A stretch of 64,000 bases of DNA, taken from the IMG/VR virus record IMGVR_UViG_3300029983_000007, positions 62,001 to 126,000 of that record, one strand, 5' to 3'. Position 1 is the first letter of the stretch. Each line of letters begins with the position of its first letter. The translations under genes were made by a program, and so were the position numbers. This DNA comes from a virus. This document shows positions 1-7,939 of the stretch, in pieces. Below the pieces are notes generated by a model. It searched no databases. It saw nothing but the letters and a program-made list of their open reading frames with translations, and was not told the DNA's origin.

Positions 1-108
1 ATCGAATAACATTTTTTTAACATCTTCAGCGCATTTAGGTTCCATTGGAAAAATAACTACAAAGCTACTTGATGATGAATTACCAACAAATCCCGTTCTA
101 ATTTTCAT
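1..108 (-). CDS. SNSSSSSF-leader protein, partial (cut by window edge)
   Basis: Reading leftward from an ATG at 108, the first 36 codons begin MKIRTGFVGNSSSSSF and stay open to the window edge, so only the N-terminus is present. This is the seventh member of the leader family found through 5059. It carries Gly where the others have the first Ser of SNSSSSSF. After the leader it reads VVIFPMEPKCAEDVKKM, unlike any other member. Function unknown. Confidence 0.8.
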   Translation of the reverse strand, partial: MKIRTGFVGNSSSSSFVVIFPMEPKCAEDVKKMLFD

Positions 109-266
109 ATTTTATCTTTTTTATCATTTAAATCTATTGTAATATCAGATTTTCTAAAAATTGCTTTAATTATTTATGTTATTATACCACCAGTAATAGA
201 AATTAATGAAATACAACCTACAAATATCCAAAATCCTGATGTTACATATTTTAAAAATTATAACAT
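105..266 (-). pseudogene. decayed small membrane-protein gene
   Basis: One frame from the ATG at 266 runs 54 codons to a TGA that overlaps the ATG of the next gene, but TAA stops interrupt it at codons 3 and 28. Between them lies a hydrophobic stretch (FWIFVGCISLISITGGII) that would be a membrane segment, followed by a charged tail. A host-type promoter sits just upstream at 292-321. I read this as a dead gene, because TAA is a genuine stop everywhere else in the window. Confidence 0.35.
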
Positions 267-291
267 ATAATTTTATTATTTTTTTTTTTTG

Positions 292-321
292 CAAATTTAC
301 TAAAATTATTTGATAATACAA
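292..321 (-). promoter_or_regulatory. Bacteroidota-type promoter
   Basis: Leftward TTG (319-321), 19 bases, then TAAATTTG (292-299), matching TTG-N19-TAnnTTTG. It sits 25 bases before the ATG at 266 and could drive the leftward transcript towards the leader gene at 1-108. Confidence 0.6.
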
Positions 322-989
322 AAATTTATTGTCAAATAATTATTATGAATTTTTTTTATCTCACACAATTTATCTTTTCTTTTGTATACAGGATTACACA
401 CTAGGCATATAAGACCGTGTTTTTTTGTATTCCACATCATCTGATAATCACCTTTTTGTTTGCATTTAGGACATGATTCGTTACTTTCTGAACCTATAAC
501 TTGATAATCTAATGAATAATAATCATTATCAAAAGAATAAAATTCAGAGTCTCCATCAAGTAAACTGTTTATGCTATACCATCCATCGTCATTATCGTTA
601 TATTTTTGTAGTATAATTTTAAGTTCTGATTTAGCATCTTCTGATAATTTAGTATTATATTTCCATAAATCCCAATCTTCATTATTACATGTTGAAATTA
701 AATAGCAATCTGCAACTTTTTTTATATAAGTATCATAATTGCAACTTTGAAATGTTATTGCCTGATTCTCATCTAAATTTTGTAAAAAATTTAGATATTT
801 ATCGTGCTCATTTTTTCGATATTCATCCTGTTTTTTATCTCCACCTCCATAATCTCCATAATCTCCATATTCATCATATTTTCTATTAATCATATATGTA
901 GCAAGTTCACGTACACTTTTAAAATTCTTATCTGATATTATAAAACTACTTGATGATGAATTACTAACAAATCCAGTTCTTATTTTCAT
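306..989 (-). CDS. SNSSSSSF-leader protein with C-terminal zinc ribbon
   Basis: 227 residues. It starts MKIRTGFVSNSSSSSFII, followed by a Tyr/Asp/Gly-rich low-complexity stretch (about residues 40-52) and an acidic middle. Near residue 171 a CPKC and about 20 residues later a CLVC form a four-cysteine zinc-ribbon-like knuckle, which the other family members lack. Zinc ribbons often bind nucleic acid or protein, but the role here is unknown. It is the last of several leftward leader-family genes. Confidence 0.85.
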   Translation of the reverse strand: MKIRTGFVSNSSSSSFIISDKNFKSVRELATYMINRKYDEYGDYGDYGGGDKKQDEYRKNEHDKYLNFLQNLDENQAITFQSCNYDTYIKKVADCYLISTCNNEDWDLWKYNTKLSEDAKSELKIILQKYNDNDDGWYSINSLLDGDSEFYSFDNDYYSLDYQVIGSESNESCPKCKQKGDYQMMWNTKKHGLICLVCNPVYKRKDKLCEIKKIHNNYLTINFCIIK

Positions 990-1008
990 TTTCTATTATT
1001 TTCTATTA

Positions 1009-1311
1009 TTAACAATATGTCGTACCAGTTATCAATTCAACTTCACTAATATCAACATTTAATGTGTCTGCTACTAATTTAGATTTTTCTATTATATCTG
1101 ATATCGATGTTGCACTATCACTTAACTCTTCACTTCTTGATATTATATAACCAACAATATATTCGTAATTACTATTTTCAACATTAATTACTTCAATATT
1201 ATTGTCAAATCCTTGTTCAATTTCATCTGTAGTGCAATTTGCTCTTTTGATACCAATTACCACAAAGCTACTTGAACTTGAATTACTCACAAATCCTTTT
1301 CTTATTTTCAT
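1009..1311 (-). CDS. SNSSSSSF-leader protein, 100 aa
   Basis: Starts MKIRKGFVSNSSSSSFVV and continues into an acidic, mostly polar domain of about 80 residues with no recognised motif. It lies 13 bases downstream of the next leader gene in the same leftward run. Outside the first 18 residues it does not resemble its neighbours. Function unknown. Confidence 0.85.
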   Translation of the reverse strand: MKIRKGFVSNSSSSSFVVIGIKRANCTTDEIEQGFDNNIEVINVENSNYEYIVGYIISRSEELSDSATSISDIIEKSKLVADTLNVDISEVELITGTTYC

Positions 1312-1324
1312 ATTTTCTTATTTT

Positions 1325-1786
1325 TTATCCATTTCTACCTGCGCCAAAATAAACTTCTGATTTATTTAAGTCTAACCCTGATTTTTCACTATAAAAAGCA
1401 TTATAAACTTTTTTGTCATTATTCTCAAAGAATGACATATCAATATCATAATCAATATCATCATAATCAGATGTCATAAAATCTGAATCACCTTCATTAT
1501 TGCATATATTAACAACTAAAAATAAATCTTCATCTTTACAATCTTTAGTATCTAACGAAGCATTTGTTTGAAATGACTCTACATAAATTTTATTATTGTT
1601 AAAATGTATATCATAATTACCGCTTTCTTTAATATTAGATAACGTTAATACTTTAACATAATAATCCAATTTAATATTATTATCTTTTGTGTATTGTGTA
1701 AATTCGTTGTAATCATTAATCTTGGCTATACCAACAATAAAACTACTTGATGATGAATTACTTACGAAACCATTTCTTATTTTCAT
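1325..1786 (-). CDS. SNSSSSSF-leader protein, 153 aa
   Basis: The open frame extends to 1837, but I place the start at the ATG at 1786 because it begins the family leader MKIRNGFVSNSSSSSFIV. The longer start would also overlap the end of the IMPDH C-terminal gene. The body is acidic (runs of Asp around residues 115-125) and ends in GAGRNG. No known domain seen. Confidence 0.82.
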   Translation of the reverse strand: MKIRNGFVSNSSSSSFIVGIAKINDYNEFTQYTKDNNIKLDYYVKVLTLSNIKESGNYDIHFNNNKIYVESFQTNASLDTKDCKDEDLFLVVNICNNEGDSDFMTSDYDDIDYDIDMSFFENNDKKVYNAFYSEKSGLDLNKSEVYFGAGRNG

Positions 1787-1799
1787 ATTCTTATTTTTT

Positions 1800-2390
1800 T
1801 TACAATAAATGTGGTCTTGCTTCAGCAATTCCAGCATTTGTTACTTGATACCATTTTGGATTGTATTCAGATAGATTGTTAGCTCCTCCATAAGATAATG
1901 CTGAACGAACTCCATAAATTAATCCTTCTATTACAAATCTTACTCCACCTTTGAATGGTATAGTTGTTGACTCTCCTTCTACATTTCTCTCAGCTTGACC
2001 ATGAACAGTTTTAGTTTCCAATGATGCAGAGCCTCTATAGCGTTTATATAAACCATTAGGACTCTCTATAACCTTACCTGGTGATTCTTCTGTTCCTGCT
2101 AATAGAGAACCTAACATGATTGTTGATGATCCTAATGCAAGAGCTTTAGAAATATCTCCACTTGATCTAATTCCACCATCAGCCATAACTGGTACTGTTG
2201 CTACATTTAAAATTTCTATTAAACTTGTCACATTTGGAACACCAAATCCTGTCTTAATCCTTGTTGTACAAAGAGAATTATGAACAACAATACCATTTAT
2301 ATTATACGAATGTGTTTTTTCTACTGTTAAATCATAAACTTTGCCTGTATAATTCTTTTTCTCAATGCTTTTTATTTCTACTAATTTCAT
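1800..2390 (-). CDS. guaB: IMP dehydrogenase, C-terminal half with split-intein C fragment
   Basis: Residues 1-38 are an intein C-terminal fragment ending in the splice motif VVHN followed by Ser39. The extein then begins SLCTTRIKTGFG, the IMPDH active-site cysteine loop, and continues to the C-terminus (158 residues). It must be trans-spliced to the N-terminal half encoded at 2502-3371 to make an enzyme. The fragment closely matches my memory of the published environmental split intein IMPDH-1. IMPDH oxidises IMP to XMP for guanine nucleotide synthesis. The predicted spliced protein is about 348 residues and lacks the CBS pair of cellular IMPDH. Confidence 0.92.
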   Translation of the reverse strand: MKLVEIKSIEKKNYTGKVYDLTVEKTHSYNINGIVVHNSLCTTRIKTGFGVPNVTSLIEILNVATVPVMADGGIRSSGDISKALALGSSTIMLGSLLAGTEESPGKVIESPNGLYKRYRGSASLETKTVHGQAERNVEGESTTIPFKGGVRFVIEGLIYGVRSALSYGGANNLSEYNPKWYQVTNAGIAEARPHLL

Positions 2391-2512
2391 ATTATATCTT
2401 TTAATTTTTTAATAAAACTTCCATCATTTATCTCATTCTCCCAAATTCTAATTAATTTAAAATTGTGTTCTAATGCAAATTTATTTTTCTTTATATCTTT
2501 TTCAAATTTCAA
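2387..2512 (-). pseudogene. remnant of Vsr-like homing endonuclease between intein halves
   Basis: Between the two IMPDH halves one frame, open from a TTG at 2512 after a TAG, encodes 41 residues. They contain NKFALEHNFKLIRIWENEI and end KKLKDII, with the TGA overlapping the next ATG. The pattern 'K..FA...nf.liRIWE.EI' is the usual C-terminal strand-helix of Vsr-like (EDxHD) endonucleases. A freestanding endonuclease of that family is known to sit inside such fractured intein genes. Only the tail remains here, with no catalytic part. Confidence 0.6.
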
Positions 2513-3371
2513 CTAAAAAATATTTATCAGTTAAATTTCCTGCTGGTATCCATTCAGCATACTCTTCAATATTTGATGAGTTAACTAAACCTTTATATTT
2601 TATATTTACAACATAAAATTCATGATTTTTTGTGCATTCTATGCCATTTATAATAATAATTTCCTCATTTCTATCAAACTCTAATTTATTTAATACTTTA
2701 TTGAGTTCTCCATTATGACTATAAACTTCATCTCCAATTTTTACATCAATTATATCAATATATCCTTCTGAAGTTTTAACTTTCATGCTAGGTGTAAAAC
2801 AGCCTCCACCAATACCACATCTTAGTCCATCAGCTCCCCAATTTTGTAAATCAATAGCTGCTTCTGATGTAGCAATATTACCTGCAATTATATCCACTCC
2901 TAAATCTAATCCTTTAATTGCTTCGATTGCTTTTTTTACATTTATGTGATGACCATGTGCAACATCAATAAGAATAACATTTACTCCTGCTTCAATTAAT
3001 GATTTGGATCTTTCTAAAAAATCTCCGTTTGAACCTACTGCTGCCATTACTGGAATTTTGTGCCTTATTTTATCTTGATTGAAAGGATCATATGAACTAT
3101 TCTCAATACTTGTAATTAATTTTTTAATTTCATTTGCCTGTTCTTCAATAGACATAAATCTATGAATACATCCTACTCCTCCTAATTGAAACATTTTAAA
3201 TGCCATTTCATGTTCACAAACTGTGTCCATGGGTGATGCTACTAATGGTATCATCAACTCAAAATTTGTCGATAATTTTGTTCTTAAACTAATTTTATTT
3301 CTATGTTTAACTTCACTGTAAAATGGTATGAGTTGAATATCATCATACGTTAACGCTATGTTATTTGTCAT
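2502..3371 (-). CDS. guaB: IMP dehydrogenase, N-terminal half with split-intein N fragment
   Basis: Residues 1-190 are an IMPDH TIM-barrel N-terminal half (ALTYDDIQLIP, PLVASPMDTV, GGVGCIHR, DVAHGH, AGNIAT), ending at GIGGG just before the catalytic loop. Residues 191-289 are an intein N fragment: Cys191 starts CFTPSMKVKT, then the GDEVYSHNG block and the TKNHEFYV block carrying the intein B-box-type His. No endonuclease domain or intein C-terminus follows in frame, so this is a naturally split intein whose partner is encoded at 1800-2390. The barrel has no inserted CBS domains. GMP reductase is less likely given the IMPDH-type motifs. Confidence 0.93.
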   Translation of the reverse strand: MTNNIALTYDDIQLIPFYSEVKHRNKISLRTKLSTNFELMIPLVASPMDTVCEHEMAFKMFQLGGVGCIHRFMSIEEQANEIKKLITSIENSSYDPFNQDKIRHKIPVMAAVGSNGDFLERSKSLIEAGVNVILIDVAHGHHINVKKAIEAIKGLDLGVDIIAGNIATSEAAIDLQNWGADGLRCGIGGGCFTPSMKVKTSEGYIDIIDVKIGDEVYSHNGELNKVLNKLEFDRNEEIIIINGIECTKNHEFYVVNIKYKGLVNSSNIEEYAEWIPAGNLTDKYFLVEI

Positions 3372-3390
3372 TCTTTATTTTATTTGTTTT

Positions 3391-3846
3391 TTATTTGTTT
3401 TTTGGTAGTAATAATAACTTTAGATATCTACTATTCAAATCAACACTATTGTTCATGTGTGATAATAATATTGGATGTAATTTATAACTTAAATCTGAAT
3501 CAGATATTACATCAAAGTCACCAATGAATTTTTTAAAGTTTTTCATTACACTTTTACTATCACGTATGTCAGAATTTAATATGAAATTTAGAATATTTAG
3601 AATTTCATATTCATCATTATCAATTTTCCACATTTTACAATATTCTGACCAAAAATCAGCACTATAATCTATTCTTTGTGACCTATATTTATTTTTAACT
3701 TCACTTATAAATTCATTTTTACCCAATTTATTAAAAAAAGATGTAGTCTTTTCTATTAAATAATCAGGTGATGTAGTTATAATTTTATTATCATTTAACA
3801 TAATTCCAAGATAATAAAATACATTATATGCTTGATTTTTAGTCAT
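3391..3846 (-). CDS. hypothetical protein, 151 aa
   Basis: A soluble, mixed-charge, probably all-alpha protein without recognised motifs, lying between the IMPDH N-half and a leader-family gene. It lacks the SNSSSSSF start. Function unknown. Confidence 0.75.
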   Translation of the reverse strand: MTKNQAYNVFYYLGIMLNDNKIITTSPDYLIEKTTSFFNKLGKNEFISEVKNKYRSQRIDYSADFWSEYCKMWKIDNDEYEILNILNFILNSDIRDSKSVMKNFKKFIGDFDVISDSDLSYKLHPILLSHMNNSVDLNSRYLKLLLLPKNK

Positions 3847-3852
3847 AATTTT

Positions 3853-4245
3853 TTAATAGTTATCGTTACTTACCATTTGAATATATGTGTTAATTACTCC
3901 TGTGATACCATATTTTTCAAATTTTTTACGTAATTCTTCTTCTTGTTCTGATGTACGATCTTTAAATTCAATCACTTCTCCGTCATCTAATCTTCCTAAT
4001 GATTCTCCTACTATAAGAGTATTATAGTCTTTTTCTCCAAAATAATTACCATCTACTTCAACACTAAAATCATTGTCAATTTTATTTGAAAAAAATTCAA
4101 ATTTATCATAATCATCTTCAATGTTATCAAATTCTTCGTCTTTAATGTTTAAGAATTTTGCTAACTCATAAATAGTAAGTTTAATTCCTCTTACAACGAA
4201 AGAAGAACTACTTGAATTGCTTACAAATCCACTTCTAATTTTCAT
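3853..4245 (-). CDS. SNSSSSSF-leader protein, 130 aa
   Basis: Starts MKIRSGFVSNSSSSSFVV. The serine run is encoded by AGT and TCT codons that differ from those of the neighbours, so the peptide rather than the DNA is conserved. The body is acidic (DDYDKFEFF) and ends VSNDNY. No known domain. Confidence 0.85.
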   Translation of the reverse strand: MKIRSGFVSNSSSSSFVVRGIKLTIYELAKFLNIKDEEFDNIEDDYDKFEFFSNKIDNDFSVEVDGNYFGEKDYNTLIVGESLGRLDDGEVIEFKDRTSEQEEELRKKFEKYGITGVINTYIQMVSNDNY

Positions 4246-4262
4246 ACTTTTTAATTTATTTT

Positions 4263-4703
4263 TTAATAATTTCCTCCACTTTGTATGTGAATGACATCAT
4301 TGTTTACATTTATTCCTGTTTCACACAAATATCCTTCTAATCCGTCTCCAGAATCATCTGATGCAGAGCCTTCATAATAACGATATTCTTTATTTAATAT
4401 TTTCACTAAATCTTCTCTTGGTATGTGAGGATATCCTTGATCAATTATTTCATCTATCATTTCGTCATCTGATAATTTATTACCTGAATCACAATAATTT
4501 TCAAATATATCTTTAATGCTCATTTCTTTAAGATTTCTAATCATCCAATCTGATAGTCCATTTGCAAAGTCAAATAATATTGAATTTTCATTCAAATCAA
4601 ACAACTTCATAAGAGTATCTTTTGATAATTCTTTTTCATTTTTTACAGTAACAATGAAAGAACTACTACTGCTATTACTAACAAATCCATTTCTTAATTT
4701 CAT
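4263..4703 (-). CDS. SNSSSSSF-leader protein, 146 aa
   Basis: Starts MKLRNGFVSNSSSSSFIV, followed by an acidic helical body and a C-terminal stretch rich in Gly and Ser. Its start overlaps the stop of the next upstream gene in an ATGA-type junction (4700-4703), showing translational coupling within the cluster. Function unknown. Confidence 0.85.
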   Translation of the reverse strand: MKLRNGFVSNSSSSSFIVTVKNEKELSKDTLMKLFDLNENSILFDFANGLSDWMIRNLKEMSIKDIFENYCDSGNKLSDDEMIDEIIDQGYPHIPREDLVKILNKEYRYYEGSASDDSGDGLEGYLCETGINVNNDVIHIQSGGNY

Positions 4704-5059
4704 GATTTTTTATTTAATAGTTCTGTTATTTTTTTACTATCAGCGACAACAATTTGACCGTCATCTGGTCCACCTTCTACAGTTGCTATTACATATGCAC
4801 TAATTACATCATTTAAATTATCAAAAAAATCATATTCATGATTTTTATCATACTTTTTTGAATAATCATATATTTCTTCATTGTAGAAACCCCCGTCATC
4901 AACTAGCCTTTTTAACAATTCTTTAAATCCATCTAATGGAAAATCTTCATATTCATCAGTGATCTTTTTATAGTCAACAATATCAAGAAAATTCTCAGGT
5001 AATAGAATTACAAAAGACGAGCTACTTGAGTTGCTAACAAATCCTTTTCTTATTTTCAT
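4700..5059 (-). CDS. SNSSSSSF-leader protein, 119 aa
   Basis: Starts MKIRKGFVSNSSSSSFVI. The body contains VIATVEGGPDDGQIVVADSKKI near the end and no recognised fold. It is the upstream member of an overlapping pair with the gene at 4263-4703. Confidence 0.85.
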   Translation of the reverse strand: MKIRKGFVSNSSSSSFVILLPENFLDIVDYKKITDEYEDFPLDGFKELLKRLVDDGGFYNEEIYDYSKKYDKNHEYDFFDNLNDVISAYVIATVEGGPDDGQIVVADSKKITELLNKKS

Positions 5060-5098
5060 TTTTCTTATTTTTAATTATTTATATTCAATATTTTATTT

Positions 5099-5740
5099 TT
5101 AGTTTATTAATCTATCTATTCCGATAGCAAATCCAACTCCACCATCATATTCTCCTCCACCACAAATTTGTTTAGATGAACCTAATTTTTCGCAAGTTAT
5201 TTCAAATCCCTTACCATCTTTATAATAATCAAGTCCTCTTCTAACATCGTTATTGACAACATAATCATCAACATTAGTATTGAAATTGTTTGTTAATAAT
5301 TTCATTGCTAAATGTTGCAAGTTTGCTCCATCAGAAAGATAATCATGAGATGGATTTAAAATTTCAACTCCAAGTTGAGTGAATTGCCTATATCTTCCCG
5401 ACTGTGGTTTTTCCCCACGAAAGCATTCACAAACATAGAACAATAATACATCATTTTCATTTTTGTATGTTGTTTTAGATAGTTTTTGCGCTATTGCAGT
5501 ATATTCAGGAGCTAAACACAAATATCTATCTCCTCTATCTTTGAAATTGTACATCATGTTGTTATTTTCTTCTCCTACCTTATCTTTGAATAATTCTTGA
5601 AATTGTATAATAGGAATTTGTATTTCTTCAAAATGATATTCATCAATTAATATTTTAATCATTGAATTTATCAATTCTCTTTTTTCATTACCAACTAAAA
5701 TCCTAGTTCCTTTGTAACAAGTTTCTTTTATTATTTTCAT
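5099..5740 (-). CDS. minimal HisRS-like class II aminoacyl-tRNA synthetase core
   Basis: 213 residues that follow histidyl-tRNA synthetase order: an N-terminal KGTR block, DEYHFEEIQIPI (motif 1 region), motif 2 FRGEKPQSGRYRQFTQLGVE, the histidine-binding loop RRGLDYY, and motif 3 ending GFAIGIDRL. Cellular HisRS is roughly twice as long. Here the insertion domain is almost gone and no anticodon-binding domain follows. The conserved RPEGT block reads APEYTA. It could charge or adenylate histidine, modify another substrate, or act like the regulatory paralogue HisZ. It overlaps the next upstream gene by 4 bases. Confidence 0.85.
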   Translation of the reverse strand: MKIIKETCYKGTRILVGNEKRELINSMIKILIDEYHFEEIQIPIIQFQELFKDKVGEENNNMMYNFKDRGDRYLCLAPEYTAIAQKLSKTTYKNENDVLLFYVCECFRGEKPQSGRYRQFTQLGVEILNPSHDYLSDGANLQHLAMKLLTNNFNTNVDDYVVNNDVRRGLDYYKDGKGFEITCEKLGSSKQICGGGEYDGGVGFAIGIDRLIN

Positions 5741-6624
5741 TTATCAATCTCACTCCATTCTTTAAGTAAATTACCATATTTCCAACATTGTACAAGTATT
5801 GATCTAGCTGCATAATACATTGACCCTGATATTCCTAAAAAATCCATTTCAAATGATGTTTTGCTCGCTACTTCTTTAAGTAAATCTAAATCAATTTCTT
5901 TGTTTTTTGATATTGCTTCTGACTGCATTAATTTAGCCCATCCTTCAGCATATTCAAATATACAATTACCATAAGAGTCAGTATTATTGGACTTCCAATC
6001 TTCCCAAGATTTTTCATCTAATAGTTCAATACTAATTCCTTTTATTTTTTCTTTATATTTTCTTTTTGTTTCAACTTCTTTTTTATGTTCTTCAATTCTT
6101 CTTTTTATTGATTCCTCTTCAGATTTTTTTAATTTTTTCTCATAATCATTTTTAGTTTTATCATCATATTCATCATCACATATCGGACCAATTTTAGTCC
6201 ATTTCATAAAATGAGCATCATTATAATACTTATGTAAATTATTGAGATTTGTGTTTTTGTCAATTAAACAAATGATACCATTAAAATCAAAGCTACAAAT
6301 TAAATTGTTTGCAATAGAAAACTTTTTTGCTTCTTTTGAAGTGTAATCAAAATCATATCCTAGCATAACTTGCATTCTCACTCCTGAAGTAGAATTACTA
6401 AGAATTTCTAAAATTTTTTCTTCTTCACTATTGATGATTAAGTTATTAAGAACTTTTAATTTCAATTTTCTATCAATATCATTATTAACACAGAATGTTA
6501 TATACTCTCCATATTCACATTCATAATAACTTGAAAAATTTATATTATTTGATATAAGATATTTAATTAAAATATAATTTTTATCTTTTTTATCTTTTAT
6601 TGTATATGTGAAATATTTATTCAT
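5737..6624 (-). CDS. hypothetical protein, 295 aa, central coiled coil
   Basis: Starts MNKYFTYTIKDKKDKNYIL. A highly charged Lys/Glu helix at about residues 155-200 is a likely coiled coil, and a mixed helical C-terminal domain follows. The N-terminal third loosely resembles the gene at 6912-7355 (both contain R-K-L-K-L followed by S/K-E-E), suggesting an old duplication. It overlaps both neighbours by 4 bases. Function unknown. Confidence 0.8.
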   Translation of the reverse strand: MNKYFTYTIKDKKDKNYILIKYLISNNINFSSYYECEYGEYITFCVNNDIDRKLKLKVLNNLIINSEEEKILEILSNSTSGVRMQVMLGYDFDYTSKEAKKFSIANNLICSFDFNGIICLIDKNTNLNNLHKYYNDAHFMKWTKIGPICDDEYDDKTKNDYEKKLKKSEEESIKRRIEEHKKEVETKRKYKEKIKGISIELLDEKSWEDWKSNNTDSYGNCIFEYAEGWAKLMQSEAISKNKEIDLDLLKEVASKTSFEMDFLGISGSMYYAARSILVQCWKYGNLLKEWSEIDK

Positions 6625-6908
6625 TTAATTTTTGTTTTTATCATTCCTAATGCAGAATCATCATCATTCCATAATTCGTCTTTTAAATTTCTAATACTAA
6701 TAATAGAATCTTTATTGACAATTATATCTTTAATTAAAATATTAATTACATTATCATAAGCATCAGATTGAGCCTTTTTACAAATATAAACTGCATCACT
6801 TCTATCTAAAAATCTTCTATATTCAAAATCATTTTGTAGTAGATTTTTCCAAAATCTACCAGAACCAATTTGTCTAACAAAAACTTCTTTCCATGTATCT
6901 TCTTTCAT
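6621..6908 (-). CDS. hypothetical protein, 95 aa
   Basis: A small mixed-charge protein starting MKEDTWKEVFVRQIGSGRF. It overlaps the following gene by 4 bases and follows the gene at 6912-7355 with almost no gap, so it belongs to one leftward operon. No recognised motif. Confidence 0.75.
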   Translation of the reverse strand: MKEDTWKEVFVRQIGSGRFWKNLLQNDFEYRRFLDRSDAVYICKKAQSDAYDNVINILIKDIIVNKDSIISIRNLKDELWNDDDSALGMIKTKIK

Positions 6909-6911
6909 AAA

Positions 6912-7355
6912 TCATTTACGATAGATTCTGTTGTTGTTATATTGTTTTGTCTTTTGACTATACATTTTAGATTGCATCTTATTTGTTATAACTTTACAAT
7001 TCATGTCCATTTCTTTTTTGTATAAATTATCATCAATATTTGTATACCAAAAATAAGAGTCAGGATAATGAAAATCTTTAGTGCTATCAACAATTATAGA
7101 TTTTTCAATAAAACTTAAAATTAATTCTTCTTTACTATTGTGTTTTGTGTTATTAGTTACACTTAATAATTTTAACTTCCTGTATAATTTCTTATCAATA
7201 CTAAAATTTACAATATGTTCATATGAGCTTTTTATGTTCAATCCAGTATAATTCATTTTTATAAACTTACAAATTTCAATATTGTAAAATTTAAGAACTG
7301 CACCATGTTTGCTTGACATATCAAATGTGAATAATATTAAATTATTATCTATCAT
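6912..7355 (-). CDS. hypothetical protein, 147 aa
   Basis: A basic protein ending in an Asn/Lys/Arg-rich tail. A middle block (IDKKLYRKLKLL...SKEELILSFIEKS) resembles a block of the protein at 5737-6624, as does a later aromatic block (SYFWYTNI versus HFMKWTKI). It is coupled by a 4-base overlap to the gene at 7352. Function unknown. Confidence 0.75.
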   Translation of the reverse strand: MIDNNLILFTFDMSSKHGAVLKFYNIEICKFIKMNYTGLNIKSSYEHIVNFSIDKKLYRKLKLLSVTNNTKHNSKEELILSFIEKSIIVDSTKDFHYPDSYFWYTNIDDNLYKKEMDMNCKVITNKMQSKMYSQKTKQYNNNRIYRK

Positions 7356-7654
7356 TTTTCTAAATCTTTTTTAGAAATATATTCAATAACGTCTTTTGAT
7401 TTTTTAATTTCAGAAATAACCAATGAATATAATGAATCTTTAATTATTATTTTGTCATCATTTGAAGAACTTTCTAATATTGCTAATAGATTACTCATAG
7501 GACTTAATTTATTTCTAACATTAGCAAGTTCTTCAATTTGATATTTTTCAATCTCTTTAAGAAGGTCTTGCTTATCATTCCAACTTGATGCTGGTTGTTG
7601 CTCGGAATCAAATTTCCAAAAACTATTTACTAAATTTAAAATTTTGCTTTTCAT
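7352..7654 (-). CDS. hypothetical protein, 100 aa
   Basis: A small soluble helical protein starting MKSKILNLVNSFWKF. It overlaps both neighbours by 4 bases in the leftward operon. No recognised motif. Confidence 0.75.
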   Translation of the reverse strand: MKSKILNLVNSFWKFDSEQQPASSWNDKQDLLKEIEKYQIEELANVRNKLSPMSNLLAILESSSNDDKIIIKDSLYSLVISEIKKSKDVIEYISKKDLEK

Positions 7655-7902
7655 AACATTTTCAATTTTTCCAATTTTTCTAATCTTAATATTTTAATTT
7701 TGTAAGTTTTCATTTTATTCAAGAATAAATCTTCATTAGTGAAATCACCTAAGAAAATATCATATCCACCGTAATATAATTTATAATTAGTAAAATATCT
7801 CATTTCTACTTCACGTACCATAAATTTGTGAGTATAACCATACCAAGTACGATCTTCAATATCATATCTAAAATTATTTAATATTAGGGTAGCTTCTGTC
7901 AT
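7651..7902 (-). CDS. hypothetical protein, 83 aa
   Basis: A small protein rich in Tyr and Phe (WYGYTHKFMVREVEMRYFTNYKL), ending in a Leu/Lys-rich amphipathic tail (LRLEKLEKLKML). The tail resembles the C-terminal tail shared by many other small genes of this window. Function unknown. Confidence 0.72.
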   Translation of the reverse strand: MTEATLILNNFRYDIEDRTWYGYTHKFMVREVEMRYFTNYKLYYGGYDIFLGDFTNEDLFLNKMKTYKIKILRLEKLEKLKML

Positions 7903-7939
7903 TTATATAAAGTTACAAAAATGTTTTGTAATTACCAAA

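Noticed and set aside
1800-3371. GMP reductase instead of IMP dehydrogenase
   Set aside because: The motif set (GGVGCIHR, SLCTTRIKTGFG, TNAGIAEARPH) and the intein insertion point match IMPDH better. GMP reductases have a different 'IHKHY' block.
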